Positions 7,582-16,760 of a DNA stretch of 64,000 bases are shown here, piece after piece. Below the pieces are notes generated by a model, which saw nothing but the letters and a program-made list of their open reading frames with translations, was not told the origin of the DNA and did no database searches. Each line of letters opens with the position of its first letter. Positions within the stretch are counted from its first letter, which is position 1. Location: positions 152,112 to 216,111 of the forward strand of contig NZ_HG428743.1 in assembly GCF_000380245.2 (NCBI RefSeq), read 5' to 3'. The translations under genes were made by a program, and so were the position numbers. Source of the stretch: Bacillus massiliigorillae (GTDB lineage Bacteria > Bacillota > Bacilli > Bacillales > DSM-1321).

Positions 7582-8175
7582 TGGAAGTTCTCCTTGTATA
7601 CAAAGTAGTAAATATAGTCTGGCTCTGATGTCACTTTGAATCTTTTATATTGGTTATTAATCAATTTTATAAACTTGTATTCTGCTATCCTTCTACTATC
7701 AGAACCTTTCACACCCAGATTTTTGTTATTTCTTCATTGCTATACTTATATAATATTATTCGGAAAATTATAGTATTTATTTAATTAAATTATGAATTTT
7801 TGTTTTTTTAATAGCTTCACTGGCTTATAACAAGACTGATAACGTCTAAAATCCTTTGTATATTTTAAATTCTTGACCCTTACGTATGTCCCAGTTAGCT
7901 ACATAAAAAAAGCCGTCTAGTTGACAGCTCTGTTCTTTGCTAATGAACCCAGATTAGGGATTTAATACATTTTTTGTTATCTTACTATTATAAAGTTGTG
8001 TTTATCTTGACAAATAGGCAGATTTATCGAAGTTGTTTTTTTAACAGATAATCAAGTATGAGAATACTGATCCATTTTAAATGGTCCTATTTTTATTTTG
8101 AAACCATTTGTTTTTGTATTAAACGAACTTCAATCAAAATATATTATATATGAATACATTACAGAGGTGAATTGA
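7582..8175. other. Intergenic region without a convincing gene
   Basis: This stretch separates the chemoreceptor from a small membrane protein on the other strand. It is very AT-rich. It contains one divergent copy of the dispersed hairpin repeat near 7903-7945 and should hold the two promoters. I looked for a cyclic di-GMP riboswitch ahead of the receptor and did not see one. Confidence 0.5.
7903..7945. repeat. Divergent copy of the dispersed GCTGTC hairpin repeat
   Basis: AAAAAAAGCCGTCTAGTTGA is followed by CAGCTC and then TTTGCTA. It resembles the clearer copies at 33774, 36646, 36934 and 56666 but the stem is weaker. Confidence 0.35.
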
Positions 8176-8355
8176 ATGTTCCGAATACTTTATAGTCGAT
8201 TTAAAACCTTGATTTGGCTTGTTCTCTCTCTGCTCTTTCTTAGTGGTACTATCTATAACTTCAATAAAGATTCTATACTTGATTTTTATGTAAATGGTCT
8301 CTTCTTTCTTATTTCATTAACCGTATTCATTATTGTAATTTGTAAGAAAAAATAA
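8176..8355 (+). CDS. Small two-helix membrane protein, unknown
   Basis: A 59-residue protein starting MFRILYSRFKTLIWLVLSLL and ending in CKKK. Two membrane segments (about residues 11-27 and 38-55) with a short polar link are clear. AGAGGTGA lies five bases before the ATG, which makes the gene credible in spite of its size. No function is recognised, and no partner gene is adjacent. Confidence 0.65.
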   Translation: MFRILYSRFKTLIWLVLSLLFLSGTIYNFNKDSILDFYVNGLFFLISLTVFIIVICKKK

Positions 8356-8455
8356 GGAATTTCTTCTCATTGCAGAGATAGAAACATACTAACTTTAACT
8401 CGCTCACTAACGCTCTTAAATACTTGTTTAACCATCCTATTATTAACCCAAAAAT

Positions 8456-8484
8456 AAAACAGCACCCTCAACGGATACTGTTTT
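8456..8484 (-). terminator. Terminator downstream of the CotD-like gene
   Basis: AAAACAG and CTGTTTT form the stem around a longer loop; on the minus strand a T-rich run follows. It lies 20 bases after the stop codon. Confidence 0.55.
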
Positions 8485-8504
8485 ACTACTTAAACCAACA
8501 TCAA

Positions 8505-8840
8505 TTATTTTTTATGTCCACAGCTACTAGAGCTCTCGTCATGACAACGACATTTACAATGGCAATGTTTATGATCCTCACAGTGTTTATGAAAATCACA
8601 GCCTCTATGACCTTCCTCTACTGTCTCAAATACATCTCTTTCACAAACAGGAAATTCATGTACATTCTTTATTACAGTACGATGAACATTAATAATTTCT
8701 TTTGGATGAATGTGCCTTCTTATTTTCTCTTTTGTTTTTGTTCTTACCTCAGTTTCAGTGGGGCAAGTAACAACTTCTTCTCTTTCGCACTCTCTTTCTC
8801 TCTCTGACTCTTCTCTACATTTACGACAATTACGTCCCAT
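8505..8840 (-). CDS. CotD-like spore coat protein
   Basis: This is a CotD-family inner spore coat protein, made in the mother cell late in sporulation. I use the second ATG (8840; MGRNCRKCREE) because GGTGG is seven bases upstream of it, giving 111 residues. The recognisable core is RRHIHPKEIINVHRTVIKN followed by VHEFPV, the HP-x-N-V-x-R pattern of CotD relatives. The N-terminus is an unusual Glu/Arg run (ESERERECEREE). The C-terminus is very rich in His and Cys (HKHCEDHKHCHCKCRCHDES), so metal binding or disulphide cross-linking is plausible but inferred. The gene is monocistronic. Confidence 0.82.
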   Translation of the reverse strand: MGRNCRKCREESERERECEREEVVTCPTETEVRTKTKEKIRRHIHPKEIINVHRTVIKNVHEFPVCERDVFETVEEGHRGCDFHKHCEDHKHCHCKCRCHDESSSSCGHKK

Positions 8841-9192
8841 ATCCATACCACCTTTTATATTGTTATTTCACAATACATATTATGCAAAAGGTGGGGACGA
8901 GTTGTAGATGTTTCCCTAGGATTTAAAAATATAGGCTAAATTTATCCACATTAGCTTATTTTCATTGTATTACCTAAAAATTATCTATCGCTTTCTTATG
9001 GTTTATCAATCTATTTTTTATCCCCTTTTTCACTTTTTTGAACTTATAGACGACAATCTCGCTTACCTTCTCTTTCAACTCTGATACTTCCCCCACAGGC
9101 TCTTTTATCGTTAGTTGAAGAAGATAAGATGCTCTAATGCAACAAATAAAATGAGTTCTCTATTTTCCCTTCACATTTCTCGTTTTTAAAAC
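8841..9192. other. Intergenic region with no recognised gene
   Basis: The promoter of the CotD-like gene must lie at the left end. The rest contains short frames only and no repeat or hairpin that I can assign. Confidence 0.5.
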
Positions 9193-9237
9193 AAAAAATC
9201 CCAAGCTTATCTATATAGCTATAGATAAGCTTGGGAC
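9193..9237. terminator. Long palindromic terminator
   Basis: TCCCAAGCTTATCTATA and its complement enclose a four-base loop, giving a 17-base-pair stem after an A-run. It lies just after the stop of the VOC gene at 9248, which it should terminate on the minus strand. Confidence 0.75.
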
Positions 9238-9247
9238 TTAAAAGCCA

Positions 9248-9625
9248 TCATTTTTCCATTACAGCAAAGTAATTTTCTTCACTATCAGTAAAGTTAAACA
9301 CTCTCCCCGAAGGCATGCTTACAATTTCTCCAACTTTGACATTTTTCTTTTTTAAACCGTTATGTAATTGCTCGAAATTATCTGAGAAGAACATTAAAGA
9401 AGGTGTACCAAGATTCATTTCTGGCGACATTTTAGAAATTAAATCTTTATCGTGAAGAATAATGCTTGTTTCAGCATCCGTTGATGGGGAAATCTCAATC
9501 CATCTCATTCCTTGACCGTTATTTTCATCAGCAACTACGCTAAATCCTAATGTTTCTGTCCAAAACTTTACTGCTTCATCTTGGTTATTTACATACAACA
9601 TAATTTGGCCAACTTGATTAATCAT
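9248..9625 (-). CDS. VOC (glyoxalase/bleomycin-resistance) family protein
   Basis: A 125-residue vicinal-oxygen-chelate fold protein. The start is ATG 9625 (MINQVGQIMLYVNNQDEAVK), which has AAAGGAGTG upstream; longer versions add unconserved residues. The order is the N-terminal beta-alpha unit with FWTETLGFSVV, then RWIEISP, and the C-terminal GRVFNFTDSEENYFAVME. A metal-binding His is not evident at the first position (VGQIML), so it may be a non-enzymatic or non-canonical member. Substrate unknown; stand-alone gene. Confidence 0.8.
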   Translation of the reverse strand: MINQVGQIMLYVNNQDEAVKFWTETLGFSVVADENNGQGMRWIEISPSTDAETSIILHDKDLISKMSPEMNLGTPSLMFFSDNFEQLHNGLKKKNVKVGEIVSMPSGRVFNFTDSEENYFAVMEK

Positions 9626-9789
9626 GTACTTCACTCCTTTAGCTATTGATTGGAAATTATAACATCTTAAACCCTTAATAAGCAAAAGATACCACTACTA
9701 TTCATTTACATTTAAAATCCCAATAAAAAAAGTCCTTAAAGATCATTCCCTTAGGACTCCATAAAAACAAATCGATGAGTTAAATTACC

Positions 9790-10986
9790 TTACCTGTTTT
9801 TCGGGTAGTACGTAAACCCTGGATATTTCACAACTGGTGATTTCTCCTTGCGTAGAGCATTGAGCAATTCTGAACCAACGTTTAAGTTGCTTTGAACTAT
9901 TTCTTTAGGAGTCAGTGCCATCCATTGATTCAGCGACACGCTTTCAAAACGGTCACTTTTGAACATTTCTAAGAACCATAATGTTTCTGTACCAGTATTT
10001 TGAATATAATGCCCTGTAGCAAAAGGTACGTATCCGACATCACCAGCTCTATAATCAAATGTACGTGCTGTACCACTTCCAGTAAATACGGTCATTCGCC
10101 CTTCTCCAGTAAGGTAATACTGCCACTCATCGTTATTAGGATGCCAATGAAGTTCCCTCATTGCACCAGGCTCAATCTCAACAAGTGCTGCCGCGATTGT
10201 TTTTGAGATTGGAAAGTTAGTAGAATCTACAATTCGTACACTGCCACCTGGCGTTTTGATTGGCGTTTGTTCCAAAAGCTCATGCTTGAAGTTTAAGGGA
10301 ACTTCTCCATAGGGCGACTGGACTGCTTGACTTTCTAATGAACCAGGTACTTTCCCCTGATAAATATAGACCTGTTCAGAAGGAATGGAGTCAAATGCAC
10401 TCTCTGATACTCCAAAATTGGCCGACAGTACATCTTTTGGAGTATGCGCAAACCAATCAGAAATAGACAAGGTGGAAAGATCAGAAAAGTTTCCGTCATC
10501 GAAGACAAGTAGAAATTCACAATGCTCCAACCCTTGAATCGAATGTGGGATACCTGGAGGGAAGTACCATAGATCGCCAGGGCCAACGTCAGCAATAAAA
10601 TTTCGTCCTTCTTGGTCGACTGACGTTATACGTGCCCGTCCTAACAACATATAAGACCATTCTGCTTGTTTATGCCAATGGAGTTCGCGAACCCCTCCGG
10701 CTGTTAAACTCATATTTACACCGGCAAGGGTGGTCGCTATGGGAAGTTCCCTTGCTGTGATTTCTCGAGACCATCCTCCATGATTTAAATTCATATACGT
10801 GTCTGAGAATGAAAATTTCAAGTTAGGCACTAAGCCTGCATCCGTTTTAGGGGGAACGAGCATATTCGGATTTTGAATATCTTGGATAATATTACGCGGG
10901 CCTGAGTCAATCGTTCCAGCTCCATCACTTCTGATGGGTTGTGGAATGTTTCTCTCCACTTGATTATCAGTTCGTTTATCCATCAT
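9790..10986 (-). CDS. Bicupin oxalate decarboxylase with an altered lid motif
   Basis: The 398-residue bicupin converts oxalate to formate and carbon dioxide using manganese. The N-terminal cupin has ELHWHKQAEWSYML and PPGIPHSIQG, giving the two His, Glu and later His ligands. The C-terminal cupin has ELHWHPNNDEWQYYL and ATGHYIQN, and the glutamate in WFLEMFKS matches the C-terminal active-site Glu. The N-terminal lid, SENST in B. subtilis OxdC, reads SDLST here, so the proton-donating Glu is replaced by Asp. Activity could therefore be shifted. No signal peptide is present. The start is ATG 10986 after GAGGAGCG. The gene is monocistronic; OxdD-type enzymes of Bacillus are spore-associated, which may apply here. 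Confidence 0.9.
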   Translation of the reverse strand: MMDKRTDNQVERNIPQPIRSDGAGTIDSGPRNIIQDIQNPNMLVPPKTDAGLVPNLKFSFSDTYMNLNHGGWSREITARELPIATTLAGVNMSLTAGGVRELHWHKQAEWSYMLLGRARITSVDQEGRNFIADVGPGDLWYFPPGIPHSIQGLEHCEFLLVFDDGNFSDLSTLSISDWFAHTPKDVLSANFGVSESAFDSIPSEQVYIYQGKVPGSLESQAVQSPYGEVPLNFKHELLEQTPIKTPGGSVRIVDSTNFPISKTIAAALVEIEPGAMRELHWHPNNDEWQYYLTGEGRMTVFTGSGTARTFDYRAGDVGYVPFATGHYIQNTGTETLWFLEMFKSDRFESVSLNQWMALTPKEIVQSNLNVGSELLNALRKEKSPVVKYPGFTYYPKNR

Positions 10987-11070
10987 GACGCTCCTCTCAT
11001 AGGAATGTTAGGAAAAAAATTCTTTTTCACAGTATATGACTTGGGCTTCAAATAATTACTATGCCTAATA

Positions 11071-11118
11071 TAAGAAAAACCGTCACCGGTCTTTTTCGAT
11101 TGATGCCTAGGCTCCTTG
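11071..11118. repeat. Small structured repeat, copy 2
   Basis: GAAAAACCGTCACCGGTCTT forms a hairpin with T5 after it and GATGCCTAGGCTCCTT following. Compared with the copy at 1411-1459 the stem differs at paired positions. It may also serve as a bidirectional terminator between genes. Confidence 0.45.
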
Positions 11119-11292
11119 ATTTACTCTCAATCGAAAAAGAGCTATGCGGCAGAAATAAGACGGGCATAGCAGATGTAAGGTTAGACACCCCACAAAACGA
11201 TATACATTCTTACTTAATAAGGAAAAGCTATCTAAATGATAGCCATCTCTTACCTTCTGATTTATTTTATTACTGTCAAAGGATAGAACAAT

Positions 11293-12219
11293 TTAAATGG
11301 AAAGTATCCAATCAGAAATGTCTTTCACAACTTGTTTATCTAAATGCTGAGCAACTTCGTATTCTTTTTTTGCTTTTCGTATTTCTCCAAAAACAGAAGG
11401 CATAAATAAATGATTTAAGTTCGGATATAATTTGAAAGATATATTCGGCTTATCTCCTAAAATTTCTTTGTATCCATTGAAATCTTTTTCCACCGATACT
11501 TGGAAGTCTTTATCTCCTTGTAATATGAACACGGGCTTGTCTAGCACCTTTAAATAATCAATCGATGGATGTTGACCCATTTCTTTTAAGTAATACGCTC
11601 TACAGCTTTTTCCCAAAACCGGAATCGTTTTTGCTTCTTCATCACTTATATTGTAGATATTGTCAAACTTAGATGATAATGCTTCGATTTGTTTCCTAGC
11701 AATGATTTTCAAAAACTTATTGAGCGAATTTAAAACAGCATTGTTTTGGTCCATGATAATTTCTTCAAACTTACGAGGAGACCCGCCCATAATTACTATT
11801 CCTGCAAAATCTCCGCCTTCTGCATCAATTCGAGGAGCTAACATTCCTCCTAAACTATGACCTACAATAAAAATCTTATTTGAATCAATACGTGGGTCTT
11901 TTTGCAAGAAGTCCTTTGCGAGAATGGCATCTTCAATGGTTTCTTCTTTTACTGATAATCCAGTATCGTTTATCATTTCCTTCCCATACACAAATGTTCT
12001 CTTATCATAACGTAGCACAGCAATTCCTATTTCCGCCAAACCTTCAGCAAGGTCTTTAAAAGGGGTATTATTGCCGATTTTTTCGTCCATATCAGATGGA
12101 CCTGATCCGTGGACTAATACAACTGCAGGAAGCAATTCATTATTTATATCAGGGATAGTTAATATTCCATTAAGTGGGTACTTTGTTTCAGTGCCTATAA
12201 CAATTGTTTTATCGGTCAT
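11293..12219 (-). CDS. Alpha/beta hydrolase (dienelactone hydrolase/peptidase-like)
   Basis: A cytoplasmic alpha/beta hydrolase of 308 residues. I use ATG 12219 (MTDKTIVIGTETKYPLNG) because ATGGAGGTT lies seven bases upstream. The fold is marked by VVLVHGSGPSDMDEKIG (oxyanion loop), the nucleophile elbow VGHSLGGMLAP with the catalytic Ser, an acidic residue in LQGDKDFQV and the His in LYPNLNHLFMP. Such proteins hydrolyse esters or small amides, but the substrate cannot be predicted. No export signal is seen. The gene is isolated. Confidence 0.85.
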   Translation of the reverse strand: MTDKTIVIGTETKYPLNGILTIPDINNELLPAVVLVHGSGPSDMDEKIGNNTPFKDLAEGLAEIGIAVLRYDKRTFVYGKEMINDTGLSVKEETIEDAILAKDFLQKDPRIDSNKIFIVGHSLGGMLAPRIDAEGGDFAGIVIMGGSPRKFEEIIMDQNNAVLNSLNKFLKIIARKQIEALSSKFDNIYNISDEEAKTIPVLGKSCRAYYLKEMGQHPSIDYLKVLDKPVFILQGDKDFQVSVEKDFNGYKEILGDKPNISFKLYPNLNHLFMPSVFGEIRKAKKEYEVAQHLDKQVVKDISDWILSI

Positions 12220-12536
12220 TTGTATAACCTCCATTTAATACTACACAGCATAATCATTATTTTCCCTGTTTGATTAAGCTCAAACAATGCCATCATTCAT
12301 TACCTATAGCTACCTAATTAGAAACGACTCCCTATTAGTTGAAATAATTCTTACTCTATTATAATTCACCAACAAACCAGTCTTTCCGTTAGTTCAATGC
12401 TATCATCCACTAATGATGCATACCTTCTCTTTATTCCTCTTAGTTTCCTTTTAGAACCATTATCGAATCTCCAATGATGCATTACTAAACCTCCTTCATG
12501 AAATTATATTGATTCATCTCATAAAAGCACTTATCC
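12220..12536. other. Intergenic region with no gene
   Basis: The left end holds the promoter of the hydrolase. I see no coding frame with a ribosome binding site and no strong hairpin. Confidence 0.45.
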
Positions 12537-12540
12537 CATT

Positions 12541-12549
12541 TGGTATAAT
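12541..12549 (+). promoter_or_regulatory. Extended -10 promoter element
   Basis: TGGTATAAT is a perfect extended -10 box 30 bases before the small membrane protein gene. No good -35 box accompanies it. Confidence 0.4.
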
Positions 12550-12578
12550 TTAGTAAAACATTTCAGAAGCTACATTCA

Positions 12579-12782
12579 GTGAATCAAAATCAATTTCGTG
12601 GCTTAATGATTGTTTTAATTATTTTAATCCTCACTATTTCATTCTCTTTAAATACTCTCGCTACCGCCATCAGAGAATCAAGCATCTCTAACTCTAATGG
12701 GGGTATAAATAACGAACTGTATAGATTCAACGACAATTTCGAGAAATATCTAGAAATATTGCAAAATAAACAGACTGATTAA
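12579..12782 (+). CDS. Small single-pass membrane protein, unknown
   Basis: The 67-residue frame starts GTG and reads MNQNQFRGLMIVLIILILTI, followed by a polar tail containing FNDNFEKYLEILQNK. One membrane segment at residues 9-28 is followed by an amphipathic helix. The ribosome binding site is weak, so the start is uncertain, but an extended -10 box and a strong terminator surround the frame. Function unknown. Confidence 0.5.
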   Translation: MNQNQFRGLMIVLIILILTISFSLNTLATAIRESSISNSNGGINNELYRFNDNFEKYLEILQNKQTD

Positions 12783-12832
12783 TTCCAAACAAAGAGACCA
12801 TTCAAATACAGATGAAATAATCTCCACACCAA

Positions 12833-12877
12833 AAAAGAGGTATAGAAACACGAGTCGCTTTTCTATACCTCTTTTGT
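12833..12877. terminator. Bidirectional terminator
   Basis: A 16-base-pair stem (AAAAGAGGTATAGAAA and complement) lies between the converging small gene and the nitroreductase gene. Confidence 0.85.
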
Positions 12878-12914
12878 CTTTTCTTATGCTTTTTAAAAAA
12901 GCAGAGGGAAGTAA

Positions 12915-13538
12915 TTAAAAAGATTCATTTTTAACAAATTCACTAATTGGTTTTCTATATCCTCTTTGTCTAATTTTACTATTATCAGATTTTCCTATCG
13001 CAATCAAAAGAACAGGAATCAAATGATTCAGTGCATTTAATTCTTTATGTACAGCATTTTCATCAAAACCTACCATTGGACAAGTATCCCAACCATAATA
13101 TTTAGCAGCATACATGAAATTCATTGCATGAATAGAAGCGTTTCTTATTGCTTCATCCTCTTGAAATCTTTCACCCTTACCCTCGTACAAAGTATTTGTT
13201 TGTTCGATCATTTCTTTATACTCGCACTCGTCAATCATCTTTAACATTTTCATGCCACTGTATATGTTTTCTACATTTTTATATGCATGCTTATCACCAA
13301 AAACAACAATCACTGCTGACGCTGTTTTAATTTTATATTGGCCAAAAGCGTGTTCTCTAATTTTTTCTTTTCTTTCTTCATCTCTAATTACAAGATAGTT
13401 CGTATGCTGAAGATTAAAACATGACGGTGAAAGCTTTGTTAATTCAAATATTTTATTTAAATCTTCATCCGGAATTTGTACACCCTCGATAAACTTAACA
13501 GCTGAACGTCTTTCTCTTGCTAATTCTTCAAAATTCAT
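12915..13538 (-). CDS. Nitroreductase-family FMN oxidoreductase
   Basis: A 207-residue nitroreductase-fold protein that would use FMN and NAD(P)H to reduce quinones or nitro compounds. I choose ATG 13538 (MNFEELARERRSAVKF), where family members normally begin. FMN phosphate contact RERRSAVKF, the LTKLSPSCFNLQHTNYLVI segment with conserved S-P-S and N-Q-type residues, the central DEAIRNASIHAMNFMYAAKY helix and the C-terminal RQRGYRKPISEFV are all typical. It resembles the YodC/YdgI/YdfN group of B. subtilis. Monocistronic. Confidence 0.87.
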   Translation of the reverse strand: MNFEELARERRSAVKFIEGVQIPDEDLNKIFELTKLSPSCFNLQHTNYLVIRDEERKEKIREHAFGQYKIKTASAVIVVFGDKHAYKNVENIYSGMKMLKMIDECEYKEMIEQTNTLYEGKGERFQEDEAIRNASIHAMNFMYAAKYYGWDTCPMVGFDENAVHKELNALNHLIPVLLIAIGKSDNSKIRQRGYRKPISEFVKNESF

Positions 13539-13783
13539 ATAGATTCCATCCATCTTTCATATTATAACGACGAAGTTCTTTTCAGGAATTTTCGGAAATC
13601 TATATTCTAGTATATATTATTTTGCTATTTTCAAATAGAAAAATCAGAAAATGTTTACAAAGTTCAATACGAGTCCATAGAATGATAAAAAGTGAGCATG
13701 CACAAAGACAGCAACAATTGTAGCGAATAAATTCTCACCTAATGAATATGGTATACTAAGCTAAAAAAGGGGATATTTACAAA

Positions 13784-13978
13784 ATGAATTTAGGAGATAT
13801 AGCTTTCCAAGTATTTTCTTTAATTTTCTTACTCATGCTTATTTTTACTATTTATTTTGCTATTAAATCTTTGTTTACGTACAAAAGTCACTCTAGCAAT
13901 TCCAAGTCAATAGAAGAAAAGCTTGATACGATTATTGAATTACTAGAAAAAGATAAGAAAAATGAGAGTGAAAAGTGA
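13784..13978 (+). CDS. DUF4083-family small membrane protein
   Basis: A 64-residue protein with one membrane segment (residues 8-30) and a charged cytoplasmic helix ending in EEKLDTIIELLEKDKKNE. This layout is that of the DUF4083 family common in the B. cereus group. AAAGGGGAT precedes the ATG. Role unknown. Confidence 0.7.
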   Translation: MNLGDIAFQVFSLIFLLMLIFTIYFAIKSLFTYKSHSSNSKSIEEKLDTIIELLEKDKKNESEK

Positions 13979-14304
13979 TGATCATTTTTCTTCTACTCTA
14001 TATAATCGTTCTATAATCAAATCGTCTCTCAATATCCTCACCTCAAATGGCAATTGTCTAATAACAATAATTCCTTAGACATACACATAAACCCTTCGTA
14101 ACCTAAACCAAACCGTTCGTACTATAAATAAACATCTAATAGACCTATCAAAAAATGAAACTTACAAAAAGGAATCATTACTAAATATTCATTCTATTTT
14201 TATATATTACATTTATGTTACAAATAAGATACAATTATTACAGAATACGAGATATTCAATAAAAAATACATATTAAGAATGTAATCATTGTAGGAGGGAT
14301 TATT
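13979..14304. other. Intergenic region, upstream of the SH3 protein
   Basis: No gene is visible. The right end carries the AGGAGGGA ribosome binding site and presumably the promoter of the next gene. Confidence 0.45.
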
Positions 14305-15027
14305 TTGAAAACAAAACTTCTTAAGTTCTCGCTTTCTTTCATTCTATTGCTTTCAGTACTTTTCACGACAAGTATAGCGAGCGAAGCAAGTGCTGCAACT
14401 GTCAAAAATGGTGTAGTTGATATTAGGTCAGGAAGCCTTCAAGTCCGTGACGGTGCGAGCAGCAAGGCAAAAGTAGTAGGATCACTGAAACGAAGCGACA
14501 ATGTAAAAGTCTATTCAACGCAAAATGGCTGGCACGAAATCAGATACAACAATAAGAAAGCCTTTGTATCAGCCGACTATGTAAGGTTCTACCATACTAC
14601 TTCCCTTTATAGCGTGAAGCTAATCCATGACAAAGTTTGGGGCGTGGAACAAAGCACCATTTATAAAGACTTAACCAAACAACAATTCTATAAAGCTATG
14701 TCTCCTGCTTTCACAACAGACTATATTAACCAGTATTTCAAAGTGGAAATGATGTCCTTCCGCAAAGATTCAAAGGGAAATCCATTATATAGAGTCAAGG
14801 GAACTGATTATCGCACATTTATCCTAACGCCATTTGACTGGTATTTAAAAAATCAGGATAAAAAGCCAACGCATGTTTTCTATACAAAAAATAATGTCCA
14901 ATATATCGAAATAACCCAATACTTCAAGAGGGACGGACTGCAACAACCTCTATGGTACACGATATACTTGAAAAAAGAGCCAAACTCTACATGGAAGGTA
15001 TACAGCAACTATAAAAAATGGGAGTAA
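14305..15027 (+). CDS. Secreted protein with bacterial SH3 domain
   Basis: The 240-residue protein starts at TTG 14305, six bases after TAGGAGGGA. Residues 1-30 are a signal peptide ending ASEASAA. Residues 33-92 form a bacterial SH3 domain (LQVRDGASSKAKVVGSLKR and WHEIRYNNKKAFVSADYV), which often binds the peptidoglycan. Residues 95-240 are a domain I do not recognise, rich in aromatic residues. It contains no catalytic motif that I can name, so a wall-binding or adhesive role is inferred. Monocistronic with its own terminator. Confidence 0.82.
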   Translation: MKTKLLKFSLSFILLLSVLFTTSIASEASAATVKNGVVDIRSGSLQVRDGASSKAKVVGSLKRSDNVKVYSTQNGWHEIRYNNKKAFVSADYVRFYHTTSLYSVKLIHDKVWGVEQSTIYKDLTKQQFYKAMSPAFTTDYINQYFKVEMMSFRKDSKGNPLYRVKGTDYRTFILTPFDWYLKNQDKKPTHVFYTKNNVQYIEITQYFKRDGLQQPLWYTIYLKKEPNSTWKVYSNYKKWE

Positions 15028-15121
15028 ACTTGTGATCTTAAATAAAAATAAGCCTTAGAATAAAGTAAATCGTTTTCTTTCGGGGTAACCACGGGTATAA
15101 AACACATATAACAACAACTAT

Positions 15122-15166
15122 AAAAGCAGTGGATTTCATATGCGAAATCACACTGCTTTTATCTTT
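15122..15166. terminator. Bidirectional terminator between converging genes
   Basis: AAAAGCAGT with GATTTC pairs with GAAATC and ACTGCTTTT around ATATGC, giving about 15 pairs with small internal bulges. Confidence 0.8.
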
Positions 15167-15189
15167 TTCATAAAGCTATCAAATAAAAT

Positions 15190-15483
15190 TTAAACTCCAA
15201 ACGAAAATGCATTTTTCTCAAAACATATGATTTCATCGGTATTTTTGATAATAATATCAAAATGCCGACTATACGGGTGCATATATATTTCGAACTGAAT
15301 TCGACGTTCATCATGAGATTGCCTTAAATAATTGATATCGACCCCTCTTTCAACAATATCACGAGTAGACCTTCTTATTAATTCTGTTTCTCCATATGCT
15401 CCATGCCCTGAAATGCCAATAACAATCTGTTCACCTGTCATACAGTGCCAACTTAAAATTTCTTTTAGTAACTTATCCATCAT
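15190..15483 (-). CDS. Unknown small cytoplasmic protein
   Basis: A 97-residue protein if translation starts at ATG 15483 (MMDKLLKEILSWHCMTGEQ), which has GAAGGGG upstream. It has no membrane segment and no motif that I recognise. It includes VIGISGHGAYGETELIRR and a C-terminal strand-rich part (FDIIIKNTDEIICFEKN). It is divergent from the next gene with only about 120 bases between starts. Confidence 0.55.
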   Translation of the reverse strand: MMDKLLKEILSWHCMTGEQIVIGISGHGAYGETELIRRSTRDIVERGVDINYLRQSHDERRIQFEIYMHPYSRHFDIIIKNTDEIICFEKNAFSFGV

Positions 15484-15602
15484 TTTTTCCCCTTCAGATT
15501 TTTGAATTAGTAGCACTACTTTTCCAAATTTTTATTGTTTAAATTTTTATTAATTTTGATATAATCTTTAATCTCGAATTAAGTTAAAAAGGGTTAGGTG
15601 TT

Positions 15603-16298
15603 ATGAGAAAAAAGACGATTCTATCAATAATAGGAATTTCTGCTATTATATTAGCGTTTTGGTACTTTAGACATCTTTCTAAAGAAGTGCAAGTTTTAAA
15701 AGAAACAACATTAAGTGTAAAAGACTCTGTCACATTTAAAGATCATATTAAAAATGCTAATGCTCAATATGACATAAAGACAGATACTATTAACCTTGAT
15801 CTCAATCTTAATGATGCATATGACGAACTCAATGTCATCAAACAATTTTGTATCTTAGAATACTTCCATAAGCAAATTCGATACTATATGCGCAATACTA
15901 GTGCCAATTCTCACATGAAAAATTCCAAAGTAAAGTTAAGTGCTAAATCTTCTGTCAATAACTACTACTTCACTAATGTTGTACCAAATGGAAATGCATT
16001 TACAAAGAGTGTAAGTACCTTCTATTGCAACGGTAAGAAAACATATACTTCTTGTATGTTCAAACAACAGAGGAACAAATACTTGGCTGACTTACCAGAA
16101 AAAAGTGATAAAGAGATACTTGAATATGCTACTAGCTTTTTTAATTTAGTTACACACTTTGGTAAATACTACGACCCTTCAAATGATTCTTTAATCATAG
16201 TGGATGCAGTGTGTAAAAAATTCAATATCACGCCAAAAGAATACAGTAAAATTTATCAAACCTATCTGTTAGGTATGTTGGATGCTTCAATAATTTAA
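15603..16298 (+). CDS. Unknown membrane-anchored protein, family member B
   Basis: A 231-residue paralogue of the genes at 4486, 16949 and 55909; function unknown. The start is ATG after AAAGGGTTAGG. Residues 1-25 (MRKKTILSIIGISAIILAFW) form an uncleaved anchor. Shared features are TINLDLNLN near residue 60, FHKQIRYYMRN near 95, and the C-terminal unit EILEYATSFFNLVTHFGKYY with KKFNITPKEYSKIY. It carries three cysteines in the central region (FCILEYF, FYCNGKK, SCMFK) that the other members mostly lack, which suggests a disulphide in an extracytoplasmic domain. Confidence 0.75.
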   Translation: MRKKTILSIIGISAIILAFWYFRHLSKEVQVLKETTLSVKDSVTFKDHIKNANAQYDIKTDTINLDLNLNDAYDELNVIKQFCILEYFHKQIRYYMRNTSANSHMKNSKVKLSAKSSVNNYYFTNVVPNGNAFTKSVSTFYCNGKKTYTSCMFKQQRNKYLADLPEKSDKEILEYATSFFNLVTHFGKYYDPSNDSLIIVDAVCKKFNITPKEYSKIYQTYLLGMLDASII

Positions 16299-16760
16299 GA
16301 TGCATCCTTTTTTTGCAAAATCACCCTTGTGTTTCCTTATTCACGAGTTATTATGTGGTTTAGCCAAATAAAACAAGCCTTAGAGATTATTCCAAGGCAA
16401 AAGTATCGTGCTTTTATAAACATCATTTTATTTCAAATCAACAATTAACAAATTTTTTCTTTTTTATTTTAGAAAACAACATGAAACCCTACTTCATTAC
16501 CCTCTGCTATGTATTCGTTATATAGAGTTTTTAAAATTTTTTTACTCATTTTAAATACGTTTTGAAGCATTTGCAAAGATTACTATGAATTGGAGAGAAT
16601 TACGGTCAGTTTAGTGGCATTTGTCACTCTTAATTTATACCTTTTTTCTGAACAGCTTTCTACATTTTGATTAAGAATATTTTTGTTGGTTAGATTTGTT
16701 ATGCTAATCCAACTAATTTTGTAAATAGATACAATAAATTATTGGGTGCTTTAATACATT
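16299..16760. other. Intergenic region with no gene
   Basis: AT-rich sequence without a credible coding frame. A weak inverted repeat (GCCTT and AAGGC) near 16377-16400 may help terminate the gene to the left. Confidence 0.4.

Noticed and set aside
7582..7800. Search for a cyclic di-GMP riboswitch before the chemoreceptor
   Set aside because: No GEMM core or expected conserved segments could be found on the minus strand.
11061..11405. 114-residue plus-strand frame
   Set aside because: Its right end overlaps the hydrolase gene and its left end is the structured repeat; no ribosome binding site.
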